A stretch of DNA of 64,000 nt from Christensenella sp034926635 (GCA_034926635.1 JAYFQX010000013.1:1-64000); one strand, 5' to 3'. Positions 26,500 through 35,767 are shown, counted from the stretch's first letter. Notes: a model not told the origin generated them from the letters alone. A program made the numbers and translations.

Positions 26500-27183
26500 T
26501 TATACAATACCAAATGCGCGGCTTTCACGTTCCAGCCTTTGCTTGCGCTCTTTCCAATCCTGCATGTTTTGCGTCAAAACAGACCGGAAGCCAATCCCGT
26601 GATCCGGGTGAATGAGGTGAATTAATTCGTGAACCACTACATATTCAATGCACTCCTGCGGCGCGCATAACAAATAATAATTGAACCGAATCGTCCGTTC
26701 CTTGCTGGTGCAGCTTCCCCAGAGCGTACGCATCTTGCGGATTTTTATCTGCGGTTCCGGCTTTCCGTCCCCACAAACAATAGGATACCACTTATTTACC
26801 AATTCCGTCAGATATGCAAACGCCTGCTTTTTCCACCAATCCTCCAGCACAGTCTGGTATTCCTCCGGTCTCGCGCAAAAAATCGTAATGGCTTCTTCAT
26901 TTAATGCCACGCCCGTACGCCTATCCTTCACAACTTCAACAGAATATGGGCTTCCCATATAATGTACGGTATTTTCGTCCGTACTCTTTTGGAAATCCTT
27001 AATATGGCTTTCAATCCATCCTTTTTTGGTACACAAAAATTCGTAAATGCGCGCATCCGATAGACCTGTAGGCGCGCTGACACACACCTTGCCATCACGG
27101 CATACCCGCAAGCGAACACTTTTCATTGCTTTTTTTGTTACCGTTACAGCGATAGAACTGCCATCTGATAAATCTATTTTCAT
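26500..27183 (-). CDS. YgjP/SprT-type metallopeptidase-like protein
   Basis: A 227-residue protein of the DUF45 group. I use the ATG at 27183 (MKIDLSDGSSIAVTVTKKAM), which has GGAGAGAG upstream; longer frames would run into the LysR gene. The N-terminal part is beta-rich (VRLRVCRDGKVCVSAPTGLSD). The zinc motif VVHELIHLIHPDHG near 178 has the HExxH pattern of the M48-like clan, with the third histidine in the same stretch. LWGSCTSKERTIRFNYYLL is the other family signature. Members are thought to be intracellular metalloproteases of unknown target, often next to restriction systems, though none is seen here. Confidence 0.87.
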   Translation of the reverse strand: MKIDLSDGSSIAVTVTKKAMKSVRLRVCRDGKVCVSAPTGLSDARIYEFLCTKKGWIESHIKDFQKSTDENTVHYMGSPYSVEVVKDRRTGVALNEEAITIFCARPEEYQTVLEDWWKKQAFAYLTELVNKWYPIVCGDGKPEPQIKIRKMRTLWGSCTSKERTIRFNYYLLCAPQECIEYVVVHELIHLIHPDHGIGFRSVLTQNMQDWKERKQRLERESRAFGIV

Positions 27184-27235
27184 ATTTCTCTCTCCATTGT
27201 TTTTTATTATACCATATCCGATAAAAATTTGCACA

Positions 27236-28126
27236 TCAAACCGCAGGAAAGCTTTCTCGCAGTTCATCAAATAATTTTTTGTAGTGATCCGCAAAAATGC
27301 TGCCCGAACGCCAGATAAAAGTAATGTCGTGCATAAGCTGGAATCCATGGATTTGGATTTGTCGTATCTGCCCTTTTTCAAGCTCTTTTTCGACCGCGAC
27401 CCGGTATAAAAAAGTAATACCTTCCCCTGCCATCACCAATTCCTTAATCACACCGATGCTGCCTACTTCCAACACTTGTTTGAAATCCGTAATACGAAGA
27501 TTTTTTTCCTGTAAATAACGCTCCAGTATCTCCCGCGTACCTGATCCCCTTTCCCTGACAATCAATCGGTGTGAAAGCAGTTCATCGATTTCCACCCCAT
27601 GCTTAACGTCCATATAACCGTTTCCGCAGACCGCAACAAACGGTTCCCTGTCATACACCTTGAAATCATATTCATTTTTAGAAAAGAAGCCTTCTACCAA
27701 GGCAAAATCAATCGTCCCTTCGTCCAGCTTATGTAAAAGCGCCTGTGTATTATCCGCAATCATTTTGATAGAAGTATCGCTATGCTTTTTTAAATACTTT
27801 TCCAGTGGTTTTGCAACCAGATATTCCCCTACTGTCATGGTCACTCCAAAAACAAGACTCATCTCCTGTGGAAGCTCCTTCAGCGAACGGCGCAACAGGA
27901 TTTCGTCATGCTTCATTGTAATAAGCGCATTACGAAGCAAAACGCCTTGTTTTGTCAGACGCATTTTTTTCCCGTTTTGCTCCAGCAGCTTGGTGCCATA
28001 ATAGTTTTCTAAATAACGAATATGTTGTGATACCGCCGGTTGGGTGATATTCAGTATCGCCGCAGCTTTGGTGTAATTCATTTCCTCACATACCGCCAAA
28101 AATGTTTCTGTTCGAAAGTCCAACAT
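27236..28126 (-). CDS. LysR-family transcriptional regulator (CysL/YeiE-like)
   Basis: A 296-residue regulator. The N-terminal winged helix reads RTETFLAVCEEMNYTKAAAILNITQPAVSQHIRYLENYYGTKLLE, and the C-terminal two-thirds form the effector-binding domain (TMTVGEYLVAKPLEKYLKKHSD; ERGSGTREILERYL). The start follows AGAGGTGA. It is divergent from the YeiH-type transporter gene, with 124 bases between start codons, the classic LysR arrangement, so it probably controls that gene. Enteric YeiE and Bacillus CysL proteins are similar in arrangement and answer to sulphite or sulphur status, but its ligand here is unknown. Confidence 0.9.
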   Translation of the reverse strand: MLDFRTETFLAVCEEMNYTKAAAILNITQPAVSQHIRYLENYYGTKLLEQNGKKMRLTKQGVLLRNALITMKHDEILLRRSLKELPQEMSLVFGVTMTVGEYLVAKPLEKYLKKHSDTSIKMIADNTQALLHKLDEGTIDFALVEGFFSKNEYDFKVYDREPFVAVCGNGYMDVKHGVEIDELLSHRLIVRERGSGTREILERYLQEKNLRITDFKQVLEVGSIGVIKELVMAGEGITFLYRVAVEKELEKGQIRQIQIHGFQLMHDITFIWRSGSIFADHYKKLFDELRESFPAV

Positions 28127-28190
28127 AATATCACCTCTTTCTTATATGATATATATAAATTTATATTATGTAAATATAAATATTTATAAT

Positions 28191-28218
28191 TTTTACTTAT
28201 TAATAGAATGTGTTACAA
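28191..28218 (+). promoter_or_regulatory. Candidate promoter of the YeiH-type gene
   Basis: TTTACT at 28191-28196 and TACAAT at 28213-28218, 16 bases apart, lie 33 bases before the chosen start codon in a very AT-rich space. Modest match to consensus; LysR-type activation would fit a weak -35 box. Confidence 0.45.
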
Positions 28219-28250
28219 TGAAGTGCAAAAACACAGAAAGGATGCGGCTT

Positions 28251-29258
28251 ATGAAAACAAAATGGAAAGGAATTATACTATGCTTGGGGATCTCGGTTCC
28301 TGCTTTTTTTCTGGGACATCTTTTGCCGGTGGTCGGCGGTCCTGTATTCGCAATCTTAATCGGCATGGTATTAGCGCTCCTCATTAAAAATAAAACCCCG
28401 ATGCAGCAGGGGATCAACTTTACCTCAAAATATATCCTGCAGCTTGCGGTTGTATTACTGGGATTTGGTATGAATTTGTCCGAGATACTCCTGATGGGCA
28501 GCCAATCCCTGCCTATTATTATTTCGACGATTTCTACCTCGCTGATCATCTCTTATATCCTATACCGCGCAATGAAAATGCCTGCAAATATCTCTACTTT
28601 AGTTGGCGTTGGTTCTTCCATCTGCGGCGGTTCTGCAATTGCGGCAACTGCTCCGGTCATTGGTGCAAATGATGAAGAAATTGCGCAATCAATTTCCGTC
28701 ATTTTCTTGTTCAATATTATTGCCGCCCTTATATTTCCTACTCTTGGCAGTATACTCGGGTTGTCTAATGAAGGTTTTGGGATTTTTGCCGGAACGGCAA
28801 TCAACGATACTTCATCCGTTACAGCGGCGGCAACCGCATGGGACGGCATGCACGGAAGCAATACGCTTGCGACCGCGACGATTGTGAAATTGACGCGGAC
28901 GCTTGCCATTATCCCCATTACTCTGGTGTTGGCGTTTTTACGCACACGCAAAGAAGAAAAAAGTGCGGAAAAAAGCGGTGTAAAAGTGAATTTGGCTAAA
29001 ATATTTCCATTTTTTGTTTTATTTTTTGTACTTGCCTCTGTTGTCACAACCGTGTTTTCTCTTCCCACAGAGGTAACCGCACCTTTAAAGGAACTAAGCA
29101 AGTTCTTCATTATTATGGCGATGGCAGCTATTGGCTTGAACACCAACATCGTAAAGCTTATTAAAACCGGGGGTAAACCAATCTTTATGGGTCTATGTTG
29201 TTGGATCGGCATTACAGCGGTCAGCCTTGGTATGCAGCATGTTATGGGAATCTGGTAA
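28251..29258 (+). CDS. YeiH/PSE-family membrane transporter (UPF0324)
   Basis: A 335-residue membrane protein from the ATG at 28251 (MKTKWKGIILCLGISVPAFF), preceded by AAAGG. It shows about ten hydrophobic segments and the family stretches KYILQLAVVLLGFGMNLSE, ICGGSAIAATAPVIGA near 125 and GIFAGTAINDTSSVTAAA near 180. The family is annotated as putative sulphate exporters; the evidence comes mainly from linkage to sulphur regulators, so a sulphur-oxyanion or small-organic-acid substrate is inference. The upstream part of the frame has further ATG codons, but none with a ribosome site. Confidence 0.87.
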   Translation: MKTKWKGIILCLGISVPAFFLGHLLPVVGGPVFAILIGMVLALLIKNKTPMQQGINFTSKYILQLAVVLLGFGMNLSEILLMGSQSLPIIISTISTSLIISYILYRAMKMPANISTLVGVGSSICGGSAIAATAPVIGANDEEIAQSISVIFLFNIIAALIFPTLGSILGLSNEGFGIFAGTAINDTSSVTAAATAWDGMHGSNTLATATIVKLTRTLAIIPITLVLAFLRTRKEEKSAEKSGVKVNLAKIFPFFVLFFVLASVVTTVFSLPTEVTAPLKELSKFFIIMAMAAIGLNTNIVKLIKTGGKPIFMGLCCWIGITAVSLGMQHVMGIW

Positions 29259-29277
29259 ATATTATTTTTCAAGAAAC

Positions 29278-29313
29278 AAAATACCGAAGCGATGTATGTC
29301 GTTTCGGTATTTT
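29278..29313. terminator. Bidirectional terminator between the YeiH-type gene and eno
   Basis: AAAATACCGAA and TTCGGTATTTT, with CGA/TCG inside, form a stem lying 19 bases past the YeiH-type stop and 44 bases past the enolase stop. A-rich and T-rich flanks make it suitable for both convergent genes. Confidence 0.85.
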
Positions 29314-29357
29314 GCTTCTCTAATATATCATTATGTCGGCATCATGTGACCGTCATA

Positions 29358-30644
29358 TTATTTTCGCACGGGATAGGCATCCCACCCGGCATATATCGCG
29401 GCTTGATCCAGTTGTTCTTCAATCCGCAGCAGCCTGTTATACTTCGCCACGCGGTCGGTTCTCCCAGGCGCGCCTGTTTTAATTTGTCCTGCGCCCACCG
29501 CCACAGCAAGATCTGCAATACTGGTATCTTCTGTTTCACCGGAACGGTGAGAAATAATAACCGAATAACCGGCTCTACGGGCAGCGCTAATCGCGTCAAA
29601 GGTTTCTGTCAGCGACCCGATCTGGTTTACCTTAACCAGAATTGAATTTCCAGCGCCTTCCTGAATCCCCTTTTTCAGACGCTTTTCATTGGTTACAAAA
29701 AGATCATCACCCACTAGCTGTATGGGAAGCGTACATGTCAGCCCCTTCCAGCCGTCCCAGTCATTTTCTCCGAGCCCGTCTTCAATAGAGATAATGGGAT
29801 ATCGCTCGCATAACGACTGCCAATAGGAAATCAATTCTTCTTTGGTCACACTTTTTTTCTTTTTTAGGAAAGTATACTTATCATCGTCTACCCATTCGCT
29901 GCTTGCTGCATCCAGTGCAATTTTTACATTATCTGTATGATAACCCGCCTGCTGAATCGCATCGATAATCAGCTCAATTGCTTCTTCATCGCTCGACAAA
30001 TCGGGTGCAAAACCCCCTTCGTCTCCGACCGCTGTAGAAAGCCCGCGCTGCTTCAATACTCCCGCAAGTTTATGATAGATTTCCACGCCCCAGCGCAGCG
30101 CATCACTAAAACACTTTGCTCCTACCGGTACGATCATAAATTCCTGGATATCTACATTATTGGAGGCATGTTTTCCCCCGTTTAAAATATTCATCATCGG
30201 AACAGGCAGAACTCGCGCCATCGCCCCGCCAAGGTATCGGTATAAAGGCATATTCCTTGCATTCGCCGCAGCATTTGCAAGCGCAAGCGATACCGCAAGC
30301 ACCGCATTCGCCCCTAACTTTGATTTATCAGGCGTGCCGTCCAAATCGATCATTGCGCGATCCAGCAAAATCTGCTGTGACGCATCCATTCCTTTCAACA
30401 AACGGGCAATTTTTCCATTTATATTTTCAACTGCTTTTTGAACGCCTTGTCCGCCATAGCGCGCCGCATCGCCGTCTCGAAGCTCATGGGCTTCAAACTC
30501 ACCCGTAGACGCGCCCGAAGGCACGCTTGCGCGCCCATAACCGCCTCCTTGCAGGTATATCTCTGCTTCCACCGTCGGGTTTCCGCGCGAATCAATAATT
30601 TCACGCCCTTTTACATCTATAATTGTGCAATTAACATGATCCAT
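29358..30644 (-). CDS. eno: Enolase
   Basis: A 428-residue enolase, the usual bacterial length, converting 2-phosphoglycerate to phosphoenolpyruvate in glycolysis. The N-terminal IIDVKGREIIDSRGNPTVEAEI, the loop VPSGASTGEFEAHELRDGD, the magnesium ligand regions (SIEDGL and LVGDDLFVTN) and the signature LVKVNQIGSLTETFDAI followed by SHRSGETEDTSIADLAVA are all present, including the catalytic lysine regions. AAGGGG precedes the start. It stands alone rather than in a gap-pgk-tpi-pgm operon. Confidence 0.97.
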   Translation of the reverse strand: MDHVNCTIIDVKGREIIDSRGNPTVEAEIYLQGGGYGRASVPSGASTGEFEAHELRDGDAARYGGQGVQKAVENINGKIARLLKGMDASQQILLDRAMIDLDGTPDKSKLGANAVLAVSLALANAAANARNMPLYRYLGGAMARVLPVPMMNILNGGKHASNNVDIQEFMIVPVGAKCFSDALRWGVEIYHKLAGVLKQRGLSTAVGDEGGFAPDLSSDEEAIELIIDAIQQAGYHTDNVKIALDAASSEWVDDDKYTFLKKKKSVTKEELISYWQSLCERYPIISIEDGLGENDWDGWKGLTCTLPIQLVGDDLFVTNEKRLKKGIQEGAGNSILVKVNQIGSLTETFDAISAARRAGYSVIISHRSGETEDTSIADLAVAVGAGQIKTGAPGRTDRVAKYNRLLRIEEQLDQAAIYAGWDAYPVRK

Positions 30645-30722
30645 TTTATTATCCCCTTTTTGTGATTTCGGATTTTTGCATATATTATAAACACTTTTAT
30701 GGTTATTATCTCCATAAAAATA

Positions 30723-30753
30723 AAAAAGACGCAGGTTTTCCCACGTCTTCCTT
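30723..30753 (-). terminator. Terminator after the flavodoxin gene
   Basis: AAGACG and CGTCTT arms around a 12-base loop, followed by TTTTTTATTTTT in the minus direction, nine bases past the stop. Confidence 0.75.
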
Positions 30754-30761
30754 TAATTTCT

Positions 30762-31151
30762 TTATTTGATAACTTCCCTCGCAAAGGTTGCAGCGCGTTC
30801 CTGTGCCTCCTGCCCTTTTGCATCTTTTCCCAAGCAATGGAATTCTTTTTGAGAAACCGGTAATCCATACTTGTCAAGCGATTTCTTTATTTTGACATAC
30901 GCCCCATTCGGGTCTGCGGTCGTGCTGAACGGGATCACCATTCCCACTTCATCAGGCGAAAGTTTTTTAATAAATTTTTTTAGTTTTCCCGCAATTCCGC
31001 CTGCATAAAGCGCACCGCCCAAAAACAGGATATCCGTATGCTGCGTCAGCGGCTCGTCCACTCCTTTAGCCTCTGCACCTACCGCTTTTGCGATTGCCTC
31101 AGCAATTGCCTTCGTATTCCCGGATCTTGAAAAACATCTTACTTCTATCAT
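30762..31151 (-). CDS. Small flavodoxin-like protein
   Basis: A 129-residue flavodoxin fold. The FMN phosphate loop SRSGNTKAIAEAIA sits at 8-21, followed by LFLGGALYAGGIAGKLKKFI near 47-66, which would bind the ring system. It is shorter than classical flavodoxins of about 140-150 residues and lacks their acidic surface; it resembles the single-domain flavodoxins found beside oxidoreductases in Clostridia. Role and redox partner are unknown. AAAGGAG precedes the start. It is monocistronic, with terminators on both sides. Confidence 0.82.
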   Translation of the reverse strand: MIEVRCFSRSGNTKAIAEAIAKAVGAEAKGVDEPLTQHTDILFLGGALYAGGIAGKLKKFIKKLSPDEVGMVIPFSTTADPNGAYVKIKKSLDKYGLPVSQKEFHCLGKDAKGQEAQERAATFAREVIK

Positions 31152-31323
31152 AATATTTTCTCCTTTCCTGCCTTTTACTCTTCACCCCGCTGCGCCACTG
31201 TTAAAGGCTATGTGATAAGAGGGCTGTCAACGTAGCTTCTTTTATACAAATCATCAAAAGAACAAATTTCTTTTTCCGGAATTATTATTATTATACTACC
31301 ATGGTTTAATTTTACAATGCAAA

Positions 31324-31356
31324 AAGAAGCGCGCTATCAAAGCAACGCTTCTCTTC
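31324..31356 (-). terminator. Terminator after proS
   Basis: AGAAGCG and CGCTTCT arms around a 14-to-16-base loop, then TTTTTGC on the minus strand, 19 bases past the proS stop. Confidence 0.75.
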
Positions 31357-31374
31357 AAACCATCAATTGTTTTA

Positions 31375-32817
31375 TTAATAACTTTTTGCGAAATACATCA
31401 TCTTTTTGGCAGGCTTGCCACAGTGTACGCAAACATCGCCTAAATCTTTCTGTTCAAACGGTGCACAACGCGTAGTGACGCCGGTCTCATCCTTGATTGC
31501 TTCTTCGCATTCCGTCTCGCCGCACCACATTGCGCGCACAAACCCATGCCCCGCTTCGATCCCCTGCATAAACTCATCCCAGTTATGCGCATCAAACGTA
31601 TGTGCTTCCCGGTAATCATACGCCATTTGCAGCATATTATCATGAATCTCGTCAAGAAGCTGTGTAACTGTCTGCGCAATGCCCTCTAATGACGCCTGCT
31701 GCTTTGTACATAAATCACGTCGTGCCAACATACACGCGTTATTTTCGATATCCCTCGGCCCGATTTCAAGACGCACCGGCACGCCCTTCAGCTCCCATTC
31801 ATTGAACTTCCATCCCGGGCTTTGGTCACGGTCGTCAAGCTCTACACGGATTCCCGCTGCCTTCAATTCGTCAAACAATGCCTGTGCTTTTTCCAGCACA
31901 CCAGGCTTATGAGCCGCAACAGGTACGATCACACATTGGATGGGCGCTACACGCGGCGGAAGCTTTAGCCCACGCTCGTCGCCGTGAACCATGATAATCC
32001 CGCCGATCATACGGGTAGAAACACCCCATGAAGTCTGCCATGCATACTTCAACTGCCCGTCTTTATCCAAAAACTGAATGTCAAACCCTTTGGCGAAATT
32101 CTGCCCGAGGTTATGCGACGTGCCCATTTGCAGCGCTTTGCCGTCCTGCATCATCGCTTCCACGGTATAAGTATGATCCGCCCCTGCAAATTTTTCCTTT
32201 TCACTCTTTTGCCCCGCGATTACCGGAATTGCAAGCACATCACGCATAAAATCACGATATACGCCAAGCATGCGCTCTGTCTCCTGCTCTGCCTCTTCCT
32301 GCGTCGCGTGCACGGTATGCCCTTCCTGCCACAAGAATTCCGACGTTCTCAAAAACGGACGTGTACTCTTTTCCCAGCGCAGCACATTGCACCACTGGTT
32401 TAAAAGCAGAGGTAAATCCCGATAACTCTGTACCCACTTGGAATACATGGAGCAAATAATCGTTTCCGATGTCGGACGAATACAAAGCGGCTCGGCAAGT
32501 TCTTCCATACCGCCTTTTGTGACCCACGCCACCTCCGGCGCAAACCCTTCTACATGCTCCGCCTCTTTTTCCAACAAATGTTTCGGGATCAAAAGCGGAA
32601 AATATGCATTTTTATGCCCTGTTTCTTTAAATCTGTCGTCAAGTTGCCGCTGGATGAGTTCCCAGATGCCGTAACCGTATTGCTTGATCACCATGCATCC
32701 CTTTACTTCGGAATAATCCACCATATCGGCCATTTTGATTACATCCGTATACCATCTGGAAAAATCCTCGCCCTGCGGGGTAATATGTTCTACAAATCCA
32801 TCGTTTTGCTTTGCCAT
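31375..32817 (-). CDS. proS: Prolyl-tRNA synthetase, short (archaeal/eukaryal-type) form
   Basis: A 480-residue class II synthetase charging tRNA-Pro. The start at 32817 (MAKQNDGFVEHITPQGED) follows AGGAG. Class II motif 2 is FLRTSEFLWQEGHT near 150, and the anticodon-binding domain begins around 285 (IVPVAAHKPGVLEKAQAL). There is no editing (INS) domain between motifs 2 and 3, and a C-terminal zinc-type tail with cysteines near 425-470 ends in YFAKSY, as in the archaeal-type enzymes found in many Clostridia. It follows the B12 transporter ATPase by 51 bases without an obvious terminator, so it may be partly co-transcribed. Confidence 0.95.
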   Translation of the reverse strand: MAKQNDGFVEHITPQGEDFSRWYTDVIKMADMVDYSEVKGCMVIKQYGYGIWELIQRQLDDRFKETGHKNAYFPLLIPKHLLEKEAEHVEGFAPEVAWVTKGGMEELAEPLCIRPTSETIICSMYSKWVQSYRDLPLLLNQWCNVLRWEKSTRPFLRTSEFLWQEGHTVHATQEEAEQETERMLGVYRDFMRDVLAIPVIAGQKSEKEKFAGADHTYTVEAMMQDGKALQMGTSHNLGQNFAKGFDIQFLDKDGQLKYAWQTSWGVSTRMIGGIIMVHGDERGLKLPPRVAPIQCVIVPVAAHKPGVLEKAQALFDELKAAGIRVELDDRDQSPGWKFNEWELKGVPVRLEIGPRDIENNACMLARRDLCTKQQASLEGIAQTVTQLLDEIHDNMLQMAYDYREAHTFDAHNWDEFMQGIEAGHGFVRAMWCGETECEEAIKDETGVTTRCAPFEQKDLGDVCVHCGKPAKKMMYFAKSY

Positions 32818-32868
32818 TATTAAAGCTCCTTGCTTAAGAATCATTTAAACTTATTTAGTTTACCATGA

Positions 32869-33654
32869 TTACAGGCTATTTTCAAGCATATCCATACGCG
32901 GAAAGATATATGTTTCACCGCCCTCTTCCAGCATGCAGATCGGTGTGTCATAGACCTGCTCCAGCGTTTTTTGGTTCATGATCTCCTTTGTACCGCCCGC
33001 TCCCAAAATTCTGCCTTCCTTCATCAAGGTCACCGAATCGCAAAAATGACGCGCCAAATTTAAATCATGCAGCACACACAGGCATAAAAGACCGCTTTGC
33101 ACCGTCATATCCCGCACCATTTGCAGAATCCCGACCTGGTGCTTGATATCAAGACTGGAAACGGGCTCGTCCAAAAGCAAAATACCTGATTGCTGGCATA
33201 ACGCCCGCGCAATGATCATCCTTTGCCATTCCCCGCCTGAAAGCCCAATCACAGAGCGATTTTCAAGATGCGCAATTCCTGCCTTTCTTATGCATTCTCG
33301 CGCCATGGCAACATCTTGGGCGCTGTCACTCTCAAACGCTCTCTTATGCGGATTTCTGCCCATCAAAACGATTTCCAGTACTGTAAAATCATATTCCATT
33401 GCAAAATTTTGAGGAACCAGCGCCATCTTTTGCGCCAAATGCCGGGCATCGTATTCCGTAATATTTTTCCCGTCAATCCATACGCTGCCTGCCTGCGGTT
33501 TCAAATAACCGGAAACAATACGCAGCAGCGTCGTTTTCCCTGCACCGTTAGGGCCAATGATCCCTACCATGCCATGATCAAGATGCAGTGAAATATCCTT
33601 TAGAATCAGTATGTCGTTTACACTGAAGTTGATATTCCGCAATTCGATCCCCAT
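32869..33654 (-). CDS. Cobalamin/corrinoid ABC transporter ATPase (BtuD/FecE type)
   Basis: A 261-residue ATPase from the ATG at 33654 (MGIELRNINFSVNDILILKD), preceded by GGGAGG; a longer frame would overlap the permease. Walker A GPNGAGKTTL, signature LSGGEWQRMIIARAL, Walker B ILLLDEPVSSLD and the switch LHDLNLA are intact. MALVPQNF and ALVPQ-type Q-loop residues fit the FecE/BtuD/FhuC branch. It starts four bases after the permease stop. The riboswitch upstream of this operon indicates that the cargo is cobalamin or a related corrinoid rather than a ferric siderophore. Confidence 0.9.
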   Translation of the reverse strand: MGIELRNINFSVNDILILKDISLHLDHGMVGIIGPNGAGKTTLLRIVSGYLKPQAGSVWIDGKNITEYDARHLAQKMALVPQNFAMEYDFTVLEIVLMGRNPHKRAFESDSAQDVAMARECIRKAGIAHLENRSVIGLSGGEWQRMIIARALCQQSGILLLDEPVSSLDIKHQVGILQMVRDMTVQSGLLCLCVLHDLNLARHFCDSVTLMKEGRILGAGGTKEIMNQKTLEQVYDTPICMLEEGGETYIFPRMDMLENSL

Positions 33655-33658
33655 TTTT

Positions 33659-34669
33659 TCAAACGCCTCCCTTTTTTCCGCGCCGCAACAGAAAAACAAA
33701 AAACGGGACGCCTAAAATTGCCGTGACGATTCCTACCGGAAGTTCTTGTCCCGGAAGCACAATCCTTGCGATCACATCACAAAACAGCAAATACATTCCA
33801 CCGCCCACAAAACAAAGCGGCAACAGCCTTCGGTTATCAGGTCCCGCAACCATGCGCAGCATATGGGGCACCATCAGCCCGACAAAACCGATAACCCCGC
33901 TGATAGAAACCGCCACTGCGGAAAGAAGCGAAGTCAGGATCAGCATATTGCGCCGCGTTTTGTGCGTATCAACGCCCAGACTGCGGGATACTTCGTCCCC
34001 GTTGAGCAGAATATTAAGTGGTTTTGCATAAAACATCAGCAGCGTACTGCACACAAGGATCGCCGGCATCGCAATCCATATCTTGTCCCATGTCATATTT
34101 GCAAGCGAACCCATATTCCAAAGGATCACATTTTCCATTTTATCGCGGTTGAGCAGCATAATTAAGTAAATCAGTGCAGAAAGCAGCGCACTGATGGCAA
34201 ATCCGGAAAGCAGCAGCGAAAAGGTTGATACTTTTCCACGGATGCGCGATATGTTATAAACAACAAAAATCGCAAGCAATGCGCCTGCAAAGCTCATGAC
34301 CGCGATAGTTCCCGCGCCGTAAAGCGTCGTTCCCAAAACAAATGTCATGGCGATCGTCGCACCAAGCGCCGCACCTGATGATATTCCCAGCACAAAAGGG
34401 TCTGCCATCGGGTTTTTGAACACCCCCTGCAGGCAGCAACCCGATACCGCGAGCGCCGCTCCTACAAAAAATGCACCAATCGCACGCGGCAGCCGAATAT
34501 TGAAGAAAATCTGCGAGACTGCGGAAGATGCACTGCCATCCACCACCTGCGCAAATTCCCGGAAGGAAAACCCAGAACTTCCTACAAAAAAAGCGCATAA
34601 AAATGCAGCGATACTACCTAAAACCAGTGTCAGAATCATCGCCTTAAATTTTACGTTCCTTTTTAACAT
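33659..34669 (-). CDS. Cobalamin/corrinoid ABC transporter permease (BtuC/FecD type)
   Basis: A permease of 336 residues from the ATG at 34669 (MLKRNVKFKAMILTLVLG). An in-frame TTG at 34747 would add 26 residues, but these are encoded by the hairpin at 34694-34744, so it is unlikely. Ten-helix FecCD features include LPRAIGAFFVGAALAVSGCCLQGVFKNPMADPFVLGISSGAALG and, near the C terminus, GFVGLMVPHMLRMVAGPDNRRLLPL. The GISSGA and the VPH loop contacts are the family marks. The ribosome site is weak, which may lower its level relative to the binding protein. Confidence 0.9.
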   Translation of the reverse strand: MLKRNVKFKAMILTLVLGSIAAFLCAFFVGSSGFSFREFAQVVDGSASSAVSQIFFNIRLPRAIGAFFVGAALAVSGCCLQGVFKNPMADPFVLGISSGAALGATIAMTFVLGTTLYGAGTIAVMSFAGALLAIFVVYNISRIRGKVSTFSLLLSGFAISALLSALIYLIMLLNRDKMENVILWNMGSLANMTWDKIWIAMPAILVCSTLLMFYAKPLNILLNGDEVSRSLGVDTHKTRRNMLILTSLLSAVAVSISGVIGFVGLMVPHMLRMVAGPDNRRLLPLCFVGGGMYLLFCDVIARIVLPGQELPVGIVTAILGVPFFVFLLRRGKKGGV

Positions 34670-34693
34670 TCCATCCACCGCCGGATTAAAAAG

Positions 34694-34744
34694 AAAAGCG
34701 GGAAAACCGGCGTTTTGACCGCCGGATTTCTTCCCCGCTTTTTT
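34694..34744 (-). terminator. Attenuator-like hairpin between binding-protein and permease genes
   Basis: AAAAGCGGG and CCCGCTTTT enclose a second stem CCGGCG/CGCCGG, followed by TTCTTTTTAA on the minus strand. It begins eight bases past the binding-protein stop and ends 25 bases before the permease start. Such a structure would stop part of the transcripts and keep the binding protein in excess. Confidence 0.7.
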
Positions 34745-34751
34745 CAAAAGA

Positions 34752-35708
34752 TTACTGGTTCACAATTTCGCTGACTGCTTTTACCGCCTCGGCAATACGC
34801 GGCCCCGGCCTTGTAAACACATCAGCGTCAACAATATAAACATGTCCCTTTTTCACAGCATCGAGATCTTCATATCCCGGGGCGTTCTCGATATCTCCGG
34901 CACTTCCCATACTGGAATCTACAAGAATGATATCAGGGTTTGCCGCAACGAGATCTTCCAGCGAATATTCCAGCCAACTGGCTTGTGCATCCGCGGTCAC
35001 ACAGGTTCCGCCGGCCGCTTCGATCATAGAATTGATAAAGCTTCCCGGACCGCTTGTCCAATTTCCCATATCGCCATAACTCATGGCATAATATACTGTC
35101 GGCGATTTCTCCGGTTTATTTTCTTCTGCCTCTTTTAACGCTTCATCAATCTTTTTGTTTATCTTATTTGCTTCCTGCGAAGCGTCAAGAATTTTTCCTA
35201 CCATTGTAATAGACTTTTTAATATCTTCAAAAGCGGTTGCTTCTATACTGACAACTGTGATTCCAAGTGCAGTAAGCTGATCGATCTCATCATGCTGCAG
35301 CATATTACCCGCCAAAACAACATCGGGCTCCAGCGCAACAATCTTTTCTATATCCGGGCCGTTAAAATCTCCAACCACTTCTATTTTATCCACAGACCTT
35401 GGATAATCGGAAGAATCGTCCACGCCCACAAGCTTATCTTCCGCACCCAGCGCGCATACAATTTCCGTACCTGCCGGTGTTAAGGATACAATTTTTTCTG
35501 CCGAATCGACCGTCACCGTATTCCCCGACATATCTGTCACTACCACAGGCGATGCAGACGCAGAAGGGGATGCAGACGCGATTTCTTCAGTTGGCTTAGG
35601 CGTCGCGGCGCCTTCCGTTTCCTGCGGGGTATTATTTTGCACACAACCTGCAAATACTGTGATGCATAAAAGTACGGCGCATAACAACGCCAAAATTTTT
35701 CTTCTCAT
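34752..35708 (-). CDS. Cobalamin/corrinoid ABC transporter binding lipoprotein (BtuF type)
   Basis: A 318-residue lipoprotein. The ATG at 35708 has AAGGAG six bases before it; the signal MRRKILALLCAVLLC ends in the lipobox VFAGC. A Thr/Pro/Ala/Ser-rich linker runs to about residue 50, then the type III binding fold typical of BtuF and siderophore receptors: VVTDMSGNTVTVDSAEKIVS, ALEPDVVLAGNMLQ and a long central helix. The riboswitch in the leader, plus the order binding protein, permease, ATPase, makes cobalamin the likely ligand. Confidence 0.88.
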   Translation of the reverse strand: MRRKILALLCAVLLCITVFAGCVQNNTPQETEGAATPKPTEEIASASPSASASPVVVTDMSGNTVTVDSAEKIVSLTPAGTEIVCALGAEDKLVGVDDSSDYPRSVDKIEVVGDFNGPDIEKIVALEPDVVLAGNMLQHDEIDQLTALGITVVSIEATAFEDIKKSITMVGKILDASQEANKINKKIDEALKEAEENKPEKSPTVYYAMSYGDMGNWTSGPGSFINSMIEAAGGTCVTADAQASWLEYSLEDLVAANPDIILVDSSMGSAGDIENAPGYEDLDAVKKGHVYIVDADVFTRPGPRIAEAVKAVSEIVNQ

Positions 35709-35767
35709 AAAAATCTCCTTTTTGCCCGATTTTTTATGCGATATAACCACACATAAAATCGTGTAAT

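Noticed and set aside
28553..29272. 239-residue minus-strand frame opposite the YeiH-type gene
   Set aside because: Antisense to a clear membrane protein gene with its own ribosome site; no recognisable motif.
34752..35708. Ferric-siderophore binding protein
   Set aside because: The cobalamin riboswitch in the leader makes corrinoid uptake much more likely.
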